57,842 bases of DNA from Streptomyces carminius. Lineage in GTDB: Bacteria > Actinomycetota > Actinomycetes > Streptomycetales > Streptomycetaceae. Position numbers and translations under genes: made by a program. The stretch is taken from assembly GCF_002794255.1 (NCBI RefSeq), contig NZ_PGGW01000009.1, forward strand, positions 1 to 57,842, in the 5' to 3' direction. Position 1 is the first letter of the stretch. Each line of letters opens with the position of its first letter. This document shows, piece by piece, positions 18,100 to 27,126 of the stretch. The notes under the pieces are model-generated. The model had not been told where the DNA came from and made no database searches. It was given only the letters and a program-made list of their open reading frames with translations.

Positions 18100-19800
18100 G
18101 TGCGGATGTACCCGGAGCCGACGGGCGAGGTGCGCATGAGTCTGGCACTGCGCTTCGCCGCCGGATCGCACAAAGGCATGATCCGCGAGGGCAACGAGGA
18201 CTCCGGTTACGCCGGTCCCCGGCTGCTGGCCGTCGCCGACGGCATGGGCGGCCAGGCCGCCGGCGAGGTCGCCAGCTCCGAGGTGATCTCCATCCTCGTC
18301 CAGCTCGACGACGACGTCCCCGGCTCCGACCTCCTCACCTCGCTGGGCACCGCCGTGCAGCGCGCCAACGAGCAGTTGCGCGTCATGGTCGAGGAGGACT
18401 CCCAGCTCGAGGGCATGGGCACCACCCTCACCGCCCTGCTGTGGACCGGCCGGCGGCTCGGTCTGGTGCACGTCGGCGACTCCCGCGCGTACCTGCTGCG
18501 CGACGGCCGGCTCAGCCAGATCACCCAGGACCACACCTGGGTGCAGCGCCTGGTGGACGAGGGCCGGATCACCGAGGAGGAGGCCACCACCCACCCGCAG
18601 CGCTCCCTGCTGATGCGCGCGCTGGGCAGCGGCGACCGCGTCGAGCCCGACCTGTCCATCCGCGAGGTGCGGGCCGGGGACCGCTACCTGCTGTGCTCCG
18701 ACGGCCTGTCCGGTGTCGTCAGCCACCAGACGATGGAGGAGACCCTCGCCGGCTACCAGGGGCCGCAGGAGACGGTGCAGGAGCTGATCCAGCTCGCCCT
18801 GCGCGGCGGCGGGCCGGACAACATCACCTGCATCGTCGCCGACGTCCTCGACGTCGAGGGCGGCGACACCCTCGCCGGGCAGCTCAACGACACCCCGGTC
18901 ATCGTGGGCGCCGTCGCCGAGAACCAGCACCAGCTCGGCGACCCCGGCACCCTCCAGACCCCGGCCGCCCGCGCGGCCGAACTCGGCCGCGGCGGCCGGG
19001 GCGACCACGGACAAGTGCCCCAGCAGCAGTCGCCCGAGGGCTCCGCCGGGGGGTTCGGCCCGCCCGGCAGCGGTGGCCACGGGAACACGCCGCAGGAGGG
19101 GTCCTTCGACGCGTACGCCGGGGGCGACCTCAGCAAGCCCCGCGGGGGCTGGAGATGGTTCAGACGGTCCCTGTACCTCGTGCTGGTGCTCGGCCTGATC
19201 GGCGGCGGCCTGTACGGCGGCTGGCGCTGGGTCCAGACGCAGTACTACGTCGGGGCCGAGGGCGACCGGGTCGCGATCTACCGCGGCATCAGCCAGAAGC
19301 TCGGCTGGATCGAGCTGAGCGAGGTCGAGGAGCGTTCCCCGGTCGAGCTCAGGTACCTCCCGGCCTACCAGCGCAACGAGGTGCGGACCGGGATCTCCAT
19401 GGACAGCCTCGAACAGGCCGAGGCCCGGCTGGCGAGGCTGGCGGAGCAGGCCGAGGTCTGCGAGCTCGTCGCCCGGCAGCGGCAGGAGCGGGAACGCGCC
19501 GAGGAGTCCCAGGACGCCGCACCGGGGGACACCGGGCGGGACGGCTCCGTCCGGGAGGGCGGCGCCGGAGCGGGCGAGGAGGCCGGGAACTCCCCGTCCT
19601 CCGCCGCCGTTCAGCCCTCCGCCGTCGAGTCCCCCGCCGCCGGGTCCCCCGGCACCCCGGCCGGCGGCACCGCCCGTACCGGCCGCACCGGTCATGTCAT
19701 CCACGCCAGCGACAGCACCCAGAGCTCCACCGCTCCGACTCCCGGCCCCAGCCTTCCGGAGGAACAGCAGAAGCTCGCCAAGCAGTGCACCACGCCATAG
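18100..19800 (+). CDS. pstP: PP2C-type Ser/Thr phosphatase PstP
   Basis: PstP reverses phosphorylation by PknB-type kinases. The protein of about 566 residues has an N-terminal PP2C domain (to about 255) with the metal ligands in EGNEDSGYAG, LAVADGMGGQAAGEVAS, VHVGDSRAYLLRDG, LLCSDGLSGVV and GPDNITCIVADV. A disordered linker is followed by a transmembrane segment near 355-375 (LYLVLVLGLIGGGLYGGW), an outer domain and a Ser/Pro/Ala-rich tail. I chose GTG 18100 because GGAGG lies about 10 nt upstream; ATG 18106 and ATG 18136 (MSLALRFAAGS) are alternatives. The outer part may sense envelope state. Confidence 0.94.
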   Translation: MRMYPEPTGEVRMSLALRFAAGSHKGMIREGNEDSGYAGPRLLAVADGMGGQAAGEVASSEVISILVQLDDDVPGSDLLTSLGTAVQRANEQLRVMVEEDSQLEGMGTTLTALLWTGRRLGLVHVGDSRAYLLRDGRLSQITQDHTWVQRLVDEGRITEEEATTHPQRSLLMRALGSGDRVEPDLSIREVRAGDRYLLCSDGLSGVVSHQTMEETLAGYQGPQETVQELIQLALRGGGPDNITCIVADVLDVEGGDTLAGQLNDTPVIVGAVAENQHQLGDPGTLQTPAARAAELGRGGRGDHGQVPQQQSPEGSAGGFGPPGSGGHGNTPQEGSFDAYAGGDLSKPRGGWRWFRRSLYLVLVLGLIGGGLYGGWRWVQTQYYVGAEGDRVAIYRGISQKLGWIELSEVEERSPVELRYLPAYQRNEVRTGISMDSLEQAEARLARLAEQAEVCELVARQRQERERAEESQDAAPGDTGRDGSVREGGAGAGEEAGNSPSSAAVQPSAVESPAAGSPGTPAGGTARTGRTGHVIHASDSTQSSTAPTPGPSLPEEQQKLAKQCTTP

Positions 19801-19813
19801 GGGGCCGCACTCC

Positions 19814-21217
19814 ATGAGCACCAGTCACACCACCGGCAGCAACACGACCATCTCCCCCGGAGGGCTGCCCAGCCGCCGCAACACCGAGCTGGTGATGCTC
19901 GTCTTCGCCGTGCTCATCCCGGTGTTCGCCTACGCCAACGTGGGCCTGGCCATCGACGGCGAGATGCCCGCCGGGATGCTCGGCTACGGTCTCGGCATCG
20001 GGCTGCTCGCGGCCGTCGCCCACCTGGTGGTGCGCAGGTTCGCGCCGTACGCCGACCCGCTGATGCTGCCCATCGCGACCCTCCTCAACGGACTGGGCCT
20101 GGTCCTCATCTGGCGGCTCGACCAGTCCGAGAGACTCGCCCTGCGCGGCGAGGGGGCCGCCGCGCCCAACCAGCTGATGTGGTCCGCGCTGGGGATAGCG
20201 CTCTTCCTGGGGGTGCTGATCTTCCTCAAGGACCACCGCATCCTGCAGCGCTACACCTACATCTCCATGGTCGTCGCGCTGGTCCTGCTGATCCTGCCGA
20301 TGTTCTTCCCGGCCAGGAACGGCGCCAAGATCTGGATCAGCATCGGCGGCATGTCCCTCCAGCCCGGCGAGTTCGCGAAGATCATCATCGCGGTGTTCTT
20401 CGCCGGCTACCTGATGGTCAAGAGGGACGCCCTGGCCCTGGCCAGCCGCCGCTTCATGGGCGTGTACCTGCCGCGCGGCCGCGACCTCGGACCGATCCTG
20501 GCGATCTGGGGCCTGAGCGTCCTCATCCTCGTCTTCGAGACCGACCTGGGCACCTCGCTGCTGTTCTTCGGCCTCTTCGTCGTCATGCTGTACGTGGCCA
20601 CCGAGCGGACCAGCTGGATCCTGTTCGGCCTCACCCTGGCCGCCGTGGGCGCGGTGGCCGTGGCCAGCTTCGAGCCGCACGTGCAGAGCCGGGTCCAGGA
20701 CTGGCTGGACCCCTTCCACGTCGTCCGCGAGACCGGCAACGTCAACCAGCCCGCGGCCGCCCTGTGGGCCTTCGGCTCCGGCGGCATGCTCGGGGCCGGG
20801 CTGGGCCAGGGCCACTCCGACCTGATCGGCTTCGCCGCCAAGAGCGACTACATCTTCGCCACCGTCGGCGAGGAGCTGGGCCTGACCGGGGTCATGGCGA
20901 TCATCCTGCTGTACGGCCTGCTCGTCGAGCGGGGCATCCGCACCGCGCTGGCCGCCCGCGACCCGTTCGGCAAGCTGCTGGCCGTCGGCCTGTCGGCGGC
21001 CTTCGCCATCCAGGTCTTCGTGGTGGCGGGCGGTGTCATGGCCCTCATCCCGCTGACCGGTATGACCATGCCCTTCATCGCGCAGGGCGGTTCGTCCGTC
21101 ATCGCCAACTGGGCACTCGTCGCGATCCTGCTGAAGATCAGCGACACCGCCCGGCGGCCCGCACCCGCCCCCGCGCCCTCCCCCGATGCCGAGATGACCC
21201 AGGTGGTCCGATCATGA
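19814..21217 (+). CDS. rodA: FtsW/RodA/SpoVE-family peptidoglycan polymerase
   Basis: This 467-residue SEDS-family membrane protein polymerises glycan strands of peptidoglycan together with its class B PBP partner. About ten hydrophobic helices are visible. Family blocks are GAKIWISIGGMSLQPGEFAKI, IWGLSVLILVFETDLGTSLLFF (with the catalytic Asp region), GSGGMLGAGLGQGHSDLIGFAAKSDYIFATVGEELGL and PLTGMTMPFIAQGGSSVIANW. The start is ATG 19814, 13 bp after pstP, and the stop overlaps pbpA. Its position beside pbpA and pknB matches mycobacterial rodA, so I use that symbol; in Streptomyces a sporulation or tip-growth role is equally possible. Confidence 0.93.
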   Translation: MSTSHTTGSNTTISPGGLPSRRNTELVMLVFAVLIPVFAYANVGLAIDGEMPAGMLGYGLGIGLLAAVAHLVVRRFAPYADPLMLPIATLLNGLGLVLIWRLDQSERLALRGEGAAAPNQLMWSALGIALFLGVLIFLKDHRILQRYTYISMVVALVLLILPMFFPARNGAKIWISIGGMSLQPGEFAKIIIAVFFAGYLMVKRDALALASRRFMGVYLPRGRDLGPILAIWGLSVLILVFETDLGTSLLFFGLFVVMLYVATERTSWILFGLTLAAVGAVAVASFEPHVQSRVQDWLDPFHVVRETGNVNQPAAALWAFGSGGMLGAGLGQGHSDLIGFAAKSDYIFATVGEELGLTGVMAIILLYGLLVERGIRTALAARDPFGKLLAVGLSAAFAIQVFVVAGGVMALIPLTGMTMPFIAQGGSSVIANWALVAILLKISDTARRPAPAPAPSPDAEMTQVVRS

Positions 21218-22680
21218 ACAAGCCCCTGCGCCGTATCGCCATCTTCTGCGGACTGCTGATGGTCGCCCTGATGGTCCGGGGCAACTGGGTCCAGTTCGCC
21301 CAGGGCGAGGAGCTGAAGAACGACCCGAAGAACCGCCGGGTGGCCATCGAGCGCTACGGCCAGCCGCGCGGCAACATCATCGTCGACGGCAAGGCCATCA
21401 CCGGCTCCACCGAGACCGAGGGCACCGACTTCAAGTACAAGCGGACCTACAAGAACGGCGAGATGTGGGCGCCGGTCACCGGCTACGCCTCCCAGGCGTA
21501 CGGCGCCACCCAGCTGGAACACATCTACGACGGCATCCTCACCGGCGACGACGACCGGCTGTTCTTCAACCGCACCATCGACATGCTCACCGGCGAGGAC
21601 CAGAAGGGCGGCAACGTCGTCACGACGCTGAACGCCGAGGTCCAGAAGGCCGGCTTCGAGGCCATGGGCGACAAGAAGGGCGCGGCCGTGGCGATCGACC
21701 CGGAGACCGGCGCCATCCTCGGCCTGATCAGCAAGCCCTCCTACGACCCGTCCGCCTTCGCCGGGAACTCCGCCAAGGACGAGAAGGCCTGGGGGGCCCT
21801 GCAGAAGGAGAACAACGAGGACGAGCCGATGCTCAACCGGGCGCTGCGGCAGACCTACCCGCCCGGCTCGACGTACAAGGTCGTCACGGCCGCCGCGGCC
21901 CTGGAGAGCGGCCTGTACGACGACATCGACGAGAAGACCGACAGCCCGGACCCGTACCGGCTGCCGCAGTCCACCACCGACCTGCCCAACGACGGCAACC
22001 ACCCCTGTGAGGACGCCTCGCTGCGGGTGGCCCTGCAGTGGTCCTGCAACACCGTCTTCGCCAAGATCAGCGACGAGGTCGGCAACGAGGAGATGATCGA
22101 GTACTCCGAGAAGTTCGGCTACAACGAGGAGCACTTCGTCCCGGTCCGCGCCGCGGAGTCGGTCTACCCCGAGGACAACCGGCCGCAGAACGCCATGGCC
22201 GGCATCGGCCAGGCCTCCAACCGCGCCACCCCGCTCCAGATGGCCATGGTCGCCGCCGCCGTCGCCAACGACGGCAAGCTGATGGAGCCGTACATGATGG
22301 ACCGGCTCGTCGCGCCGGGCCTCAACGTCGTCGAGGAGCGCAAGCCCAAGGAACTGGGCGAGGCGGTCTCCGCGGAGAACGCCCAGAAGCTCCAGGAGAT
22401 GATGGAGACGGTCGTCGAGAAGGGCACCGGAACCACCGCGCAGATCGACGGCGTCACCGTCGGCGGCAAGACCGGCACCGCGCAGCACGGCGAGAACAAC
22501 GAGAAGAACCCGTACGCCTGGTTCATCTCCTACGCCAAGGCCGACGACGGCTCCTCGCCGGTCGCGGTCGCGGTCGTCGTCGAGAGCGCCGACGTCCTCC
22601 GCGACGACATCGCGGGCAGCAGGCTGGCCGCCCCGGTGGCGAAGGCCATGATGGAGGCCGCGCTCGAAGGGGGGAGGTGA
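21214..22680 (+). CDS. pbpA: Class B penicillin-binding protein PbpA
   Basis: PbpA is the transpeptidase partner of the SEDS polymerase encoded just before it. The 488 residues have an N-terminal membrane anchor (about 7-25, IAIFCGLLMVALMV), a dimerisation region and a transpeptidase domain. The three catalytic motifs are present: STYK in YPPGSTYKVVTA (nucleophile Ser), SCN in LQWSCNTVFAK, and KTG in VGGKTGTAQHG. The ATG overlaps the rodA stop (ATGA), indicating coupled synthesis of the pair. Confidence 0.96.
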   Translation: MNKPLRRIAIFCGLLMVALMVRGNWVQFAQGEELKNDPKNRRVAIERYGQPRGNIIVDGKAITGSTETEGTDFKYKRTYKNGEMWAPVTGYASQAYGATQLEHIYDGILTGDDDRLFFNRTIDMLTGEDQKGGNVVTTLNAEVQKAGFEAMGDKKGAAVAIDPETGAILGLISKPSYDPSAFAGNSAKDEKAWGALQKENNEDEPMLNRALRQTYPPGSTYKVVTAAAALESGLYDDIDEKTDSPDPYRLPQSTTDLPNDGNHPCEDASLRVALQWSCNTVFAKISDEVGNEEMIEYSEKFGYNEEHFVPVRAAESVYPEDNRPQNAMAGIGQASNRATPLQMAMVAAAVANDGKLMEPYMMDRLVAPGLNVVEERKPKELGEAVSAENAQKLQEMMETVVEKGTGTTAQIDGVTVGGKTGTAQHGENNEKNPYAWFISYAKADDGSSPVAVAVVVESADVLRDDIAGSRLAAPVAKAMMEAALEGGR

Positions 22681-22803
22681 CCGGCGGACGCCGGTCGCAT
22701 CCGCAGTCACGTCCCGGCCTCCCGCACGGTCCGGGTACCGTATGGCGAGCAGCACCGCCGGGCCGCGAGGAAGACGGCCGGGACGAACGGAGAGGGCTGG
22801 ACT

Positions 22804-24819
22804 ATGGAAGAGCCGCGTCGCCTCGGCGGCCGGTACGAGCTGGGCTCGGTGCTCGGCCGGGGTGGCATGGCCGAGGTCTACCTCGCCCACGACACCCGGC
22901 TGGGACGCACCGTCGCGGTGAAGACGCTCCGGGTGGACCTCGCCCGGGACCCCACGTTCCAGGCCCGCTTCCGCCGCGAGGCCCAGTCCGCCGCCTCGCT
23001 CAACCACCCGGCGATCGTCGCCGTCTACGACACCGGCGAGGACTACGTCGACGGGATCTCCATCCCGTACATCGTCATGGAGTACGTCGACGGCTCGACC
23101 CTGCGCGAGCTGCTGCACTCCGGGCGCAAGCTGCTGCCCGAGCGCACCCTGGAGATGTGCGTGGGCATCCTCCAGGCCCTGGAGTACTCGCACCGCAACG
23201 GCATCGTCCACCGCGACATCAAGCCGGCGAACGTCATGCTGACGCGCACCGGCCAGGTCAAGGTGATGGACTTCGGCATCGCCCGCGCCATGGGCGACTC
23301 CGGCATGACCATGACCCAGACCGCGGCCGTCATCGGCACCGCCCAGTACCTCTCCCCGGAGCAGGCCAAGGGCGAGACGGTGGACGCCCGCTCCGACCTG
23401 TACTCCACCGGCTGCCTGCTGTACGAGCTGCTGACCGTGCGGCCGCCCTTCGTGGGCGACTCCCCCGTCGCGGTCGCCTACCAGCACGTACGGGAGGAAC
23501 CGCAGCCGCCGAGCATCTACGATCCCGAGATCACGCCCGAGATGGACGCCATCGTCCTCAAGGCGCTGGAGAAGGACCCGGACTACCGCTACCAGTCCGC
23601 CGACGAGATGCGCGCCGACATCGAGGCGGCCCTCGACGGCCAGCCGGTGGGCGCCGCGGCGGCGATGGGCATGGGCGGTGCGGCGGCGTACAACGGCGGC
23701 TACCACCCCGACGACCAGCCCACCACCGCCCTGCGCGCGGCGGCCCCGCCGTCCGACCGGACGTCCATGCTGCCGCCGATGCGCGAGGACGACGGCGGCT
23801 ACGGCTACGACGAGCGGCCCGACCGGCGGCGCCAGAGCCAGAAGAACCACCTGTCCACCGTCCTGCTGGTGCTCGGCGGCATCCTGGTGCTGGTCGGCGC
23901 CGTCTTCATCGGCAAGGTGATCTTCAGTCCCAGCGACAGCGACCCGACCGTGCCCAACCTGGCCGGACGCACCTTCAGCGAGGCCGAGCAGACGGCCGCC
24001 AACGCCAGGCTCAAGGTCAGCAAGGGACCGGAGGAGTTCTGCGCACAGGAGAAGGGCACGGTCTGCAAGACCGACCCGGCGGAGGGCGAGGAGGTCCCGG
24101 AGGGCAGCACGATCACGCTGATCATGTCCAAGGGCCCCGCCGAGGTCGAGGTCCCCGATGTGGTCGGTGAGGAGTTCGACGAGGCCCGGCAGGAGCTGGA
24201 GAACGCGAACTTCGAGGTCAAGCGCGAGACGGAAGTCTCCGAGCAGCCGGCCGGCACGGTCATCGAGCAGGACCCGGCGGGCGGCGGCAAGGCCAAGCCC
24301 GGCACCGAGATCACCCTGACCGTCGCCGAGGAGGACGAGCGGCCGACCGTGCCGAACGTGGTCGACCAGAACTTCGAGGCGGCCAAGAACCAACTGGAGG
24401 AGCTGGGCTTCACCGTCGTCCGGACCGACCAGGAGGACACCTCCAGGGAGCCGGACACGGTCATCTCGCAGAGCATCACGCCCAACACCAAGGCCGCGCC
24501 CAACTCGACGATCACCCTGACCGTCGCCAAGGCGCCCGAGCAGCCCGAGGCGGAGCCGGCCACCGTGCCGAACGTCCAGGGGCAGCGGCTCGGGGAGGCC
24601 CAGCAGGCGCTGCAGGGCGCCGGCTTCCAGGTCCAGGTGCAGGGGCCCCAGGACGAGAACGCCAGGGTCCTCAGGACCGACCCGGGAGCGGGCACCCAGG
24701 GCAAGAAGGGCGACACGGTCACCGTGTTCACCTTCTCCGCCGGCGGTCCGGGCGGCAACGGCGGTCCGGGCGGCAACGGGGGGAACGGCGAACCGGGCGG
24801 GTTCTTCGACTTCGACTGA
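22804..24819 (+). CDS. pknB: PASTA-domain Ser/Thr protein kinase PknB
   Basis: The 671-residue receptor kinase has an N-terminal kinase domain (11-275) with the glycine loop GRGGMAEVY, Lys40 in VAVKTLR, HRDIKPANVML, DFGIARAM and an activation loop TMTQTAAVIGTAQYLSPEQ that closely matches mycobacterial PknB and its autophosphorylated threonines. A flexible juxtamembrane region is followed by a transmembrane helix near 351-374 and four extracellular PASTA repeats (about 379-645), which bind muropeptides or lipid II. The tail is a Gly/Asn-rich repeat. It is last in the fha-pstP-rodA-pbpA cluster, 123 bp after pbpA, and probably phosphorylates FhaA/FhaB and envelope enzymes. Confidence 0.97.
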   Translation: MEEPRRLGGRYELGSVLGRGGMAEVYLAHDTRLGRTVAVKTLRVDLARDPTFQARFRREAQSAASLNHPAIVAVYDTGEDYVDGISIPYIVMEYVDGSTLRELLHSGRKLLPERTLEMCVGILQALEYSHRNGIVHRDIKPANVMLTRTGQVKVMDFGIARAMGDSGMTMTQTAAVIGTAQYLSPEQAKGETVDARSDLYSTGCLLYELLTVRPPFVGDSPVAVAYQHVREEPQPPSIYDPEITPEMDAIVLKALEKDPDYRYQSADEMRADIEAALDGQPVGAAAAMGMGGAAAYNGGYHPDDQPTTALRAAAPPSDRTSMLPPMREDDGGYGYDERPDRRRQSQKNHLSTVLLVLGGILVLVGAVFIGKVIFSPSDSDPTVPNLAGRTFSEAEQTAANARLKVSKGPEEFCAQEKGTVCKTDPAEGEEVPEGSTITLIMSKGPAEVEVPDVVGEEFDEARQELENANFEVKRETEVSEQPAGTVIEQDPAGGGKAKPGTEITLTVAEEDERPTVPNVVDQNFEAAKNQLEELGFTVVRTDQEDTSREPDTVISQSITPNTKAAPNSTITLTVAKAPEQPEAEPATVPNVQGQRLGEAQQALQGAGFQVQVQGPQDENARVLRTDPGAGTQGKKGDTVTVFTFSAGGPGGNGGPGGNGGNGEPGGFFDFD

Positions 24820-24864
24820 CGTCCCGTTCCTGCCCGGTGCGTTCTCCGTCCGCGGGGAGCCCGC

Positions 24865-24908
24865 GCCGAGAGGGCCCGACCGGCACCGGCCGGTCGGGCC
24901 CTCTCGGC
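24865..24908. terminator. Bidirectional terminator between pknB and sortase
   Basis: A 19-bp perfect stem (24865-24883 with 24890-24908) closes a 6-nt loop. It lies between the convergent ends of pknB (plus strand) and the sortase gene (minus strand), so it can serve both. Confidence 0.93.
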
Positions 24909-24971
24909 GTGTACGGGGGGCGTGCCGCCGGCGGACGCGGCGGGCGGCGGTACGGCCCCGCCGGCGCGGCG

Positions 24972-25733
24972 CTAGCGGATCTCCGCGGGCGGGGTGCGCT
25001 CGGCGTCCACCTTCTCGGTGCGCACCAGTTCGCCCCAGACGATGTAGCGGTAGTCGGAGGTGAGGATGGGGGTGCAGGTGGTCAGGGTGATGTACCGGCC
25101 CGGCTCGTCCCGGCCCGAGACCTCCGGGACGCCGGCCAGCACCTCGACGTTGTACTTGGAGGTCTTCGGCAGGATCTCGTAGACCTTGTAGACGTACCAG
25201 GTGTCCTCGGTCTCCACGACGACCGGATCGCCCTTCTCCATCCGGTGGATGTCGTGGAACTTGGCGCCGTGCCCGTCGCGGTGCGCGGCCAGCGAGAAGT
25301 TGCCCTCGCCCTTCCAGGGCGGCACGGCCTTCACCGGCTCGGTGTAGTAGCCCGCGACGCCCTTGTTCAGCTCGTCGGTGTCGGTGCCCTTCTTGATCAG
25401 CACCTCCCCGCCCATCGACGGGACGTGCAGGAAGCCGACGCCCTCCCCGGCGTCGTACGTCCGGTCCTCCGCCGCGCCGCCCGGGCCGTCCTGCGCCCAG
25501 TTCTCCCGCACCTCGGCGCTGTCGCGCTCGGCCTCGCGGTTGGCGAGCACGTTCGTCCACCACAGCGAGTAGACGACGAAGAGGCCCAGCAGCACACCGG
25601 TGGTGATCAGCAGCTCGCCCAGTACGCTGACGACCGCGGCGATCCGGCCGCGGCGGCCGCGCCGGTGTCCGGGCCCGGGGGCCGAAGCCGTCCGCGCGTC
25701 ATCTCCCTGGTCGACCACCGACATCCGACGCAC
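24972..25733 (-). CDS. srtE: Class E sortase
   Basis: The 253-residue transpeptidase attaches LAXTG-type surface proteins, such as chaplins in Streptomyces, to peptidoglycan. It has a short basic N-terminus, one transmembrane helix (about 30-58, IAAVVSVLGELLITTGVLLGLFVVYSLWWTNVLA) and an extracellular catalytic domain. The active-site residues are visible: His in LAAHRDGHG, Cys220 in TLTTCTP and Arg229 in SDYRYIVWG. A second sortase gene lies immediately upstream, 34 bp away, on the same strand. No sortase substrate is recognisable in this window. An in-frame ATG at 25724 is an alternative start. Confidence 0.94.
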   Translation of the reverse strand: MRRMSVVDQGDDARTASAPGPGHRRGRRGRIAAVVSVLGELLITTGVLLGLFVVYSLWWTNVLANREAERDSAEVRENWAQDGPGGAAEDRTYDAGEGVGFLHVPSMGGEVLIKKGTDTDELNKGVAGYYTEPVKAVPPWKGEGNFSLAAHRDGHGAKFHDIHRMEKGDPVVVETEDTWYVYKVYEILPKTSKYNVEVLAGVPEVSGRDEPGRYITLTTCTPILTSDYRYIVWGELVRTEKVDAERTPPAEIR

Positions 25734-25767
25734 CGCCCGCTCTCCTCAACTGGCCACGGAGCGCAGG

Positions 25768-27126
25768 CTATCGGACGAGCGCGTCCGGCTTTCCCTCGCT
25801 CCGGGGACGTTCCTCGACCATTCTGCCCCAGACGATCATCCGGTACTTCGAGGTGAACTCGGGGGTGCAGGTGGTCAGGGTGATGTACCGGCCCGGCTCG
25901 GTGAAGCCCGACCCGGGCGGGACCGGGCCGATGACACCGACGTTCGACGGCGGGGTCGAGTCCAGCCGACTGGCCATCTCGTAGATGTAGTAGGTGTCCT
26001 GGGTCTCCACCACGATCGGGTCGCCCTTGTCGAGCTTGTTGATGTAGCGGAACGGCTCGCCGTGGGTGTTGCGGTGCCCGGCCACCGCGAAGTTGCCCTG
26101 CTCGTCCCAGGGCATCGCGGTCTTCAGCGGCTCGTCGGAGTAGTGGCCGACCATGCCGCGGTCCAGGACACCGTCCTCCTCGGTGCCCTCGGCGATGGGC
26201 ACCTTCACGTCCAGCTTGGGAATGTGCATGATCGCGAAGCCCTGGCCCGCGGAGAAGGCGCCGGGGTCGCGTTCGTCGCTCTTCTCCCCGTCCTGCCACT
26301 GCTGTTCGAGCTTCTTCGTCTCGCTGCCCGCCTGGCGGTCGGCTATCACGTTCGTCCACCACAACTGGTACGACACGAACAGCAGCATCACCACGCCGAG
26401 GGTGATGAACAGCTCGCCGAGGACCCGGCTGGCCACCACCATCGGGCTCTCCTGCCGCGCCCGCTGGGCCCGGCGCCGCGCGGCGCGGCCGCCGTCCGAC
26501 GGTGCGACGGCGGGCTCGGCGGTGGGCTCGGCAGTGGGCTCGGCAGTGGGCTCGGCGGCGGACGGCGCGCCGTCGGCGGCCGGGCCGGGGCGCACCGGGG
26601 GGACGTCCCGCACCTGCCGCAGCGTCATCGTCTCGTCCGACGGCGGCTCGGCGGGCGGGCCGGCCGGCGGCGGATCCGCCGGCAGCGTCACCTGGCGCAG
26701 GGCCACCGTCTCGTCGTCCAGTGCACCGCCGGGGACGCCGGCGCCCGGGGCCGGTGCGGCGGGGGCCGTGCGCGGCCGTCCGTGCCGACCCTGGGGTGCC
26801 TGGGGTGCCTGGGGTGCCTGGGGTGCCCGGGGTGGCCGCGGCATGCCAGCCGCCCTCCGCCGTCCCCCCGACCCCGCCACGGGCCCGGCGGCCAGGCCGG
26901 TCGTCAGCCCGGCCGGCGGACCGCTCGGCGGTACGGGCGGCGGGTCGTCCGGGAGGAGGGCCGGGGAATCGGCCGGGGAGTCCGGCAGGGGGTCGCTCAG
27001 CGGGTCGGCGAGCCGTCCCACCGCGGCCTCGAACACGTCCCGCCCGGCGTACGGGTCCGCGGCGGCACGGTGGCGCCCGGTGGGCGGGCGCTCCCCGTGG
27101 GTGCCCTCCGGACGCAGCGCCGTCAC
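25768..27126 (-). CDS. Class E sortase with a long disordered N-terminal extension
   Basis: From GTG 27126, which overlaps the pabA stop by 4 bp (GTGA), the protein has 452 residues. About 230 form a Pro/Ala/Gly-rich cytoplasmic tail, followed by one transmembrane helix (SRVLGELFITLGVVMLLFVSYQLWWTNVIA) and a sortase E domain with AGHRNTHG, Cys420 in TLTTCTP and Arg429 in SKYRMIVWG. The tail carries a repeated motif, DDETVALRQV and SDETMTLRQV, and simple repeats PQAPQAPQAPQ and AEPTAEPTAEPTAEP encoded by 9-bp and 12-bp tandem units. A shorter start inside the tail cannot be excluded. It is the paralogue of the sortase downstream. Confidence 0.88.
   Translation of the reverse strand: MTALRPEGTHGERPPTGRHRAAADPYAGRDVFEAAVGRLADPLSDPLPDSPADSPALLPDDPPPVPPSGPPAGLTTGLAAGPVAGSGGRRRAAGMPRPPRAPQAPQAPQAPQGRHGRPRTAPAAPAPGAGVPGGALDDETVALRQVTLPADPPPAGPPAEPPSDETMTLRQVRDVPPVRPGPAADGAPSAAEPTAEPTAEPTAEPAVAPSDGGRAARRRAQRARQESPMVVASRVLGELFITLGVVMLLFVSYQLWWTNVIADRQAGSETKKLEQQWQDGEKSDERDPGAFSAGQGFAIMHIPKLDVKVPIAEGTEEDGVLDRGMVGHYSDEPLKTAMPWDEQGNFAVAGHRNTHGEPFRYINKLDKGDPIVVETQDTYYIYEMASRLDSTPPSNVGVIGPVPPGSGFTEPGRYITLTTCTPEFTSKYRMIVWGRMVEERPRSEGKPDALVR

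Noticed and set aside
20848..25563. A 1571-codon open frame on the minus strand
   Set aside because: It is the antisense shadow of rodA, pbpA, pknB and part of the sortase, with a repetitive low-complexity translation.
24972..27126. Search for an LAXTG-type sortase substrate in the window
   Set aside because: The exported protein at 34618-35961 ends in a membrane helix and basic tail without an LAXTG motif; no other candidate was found.
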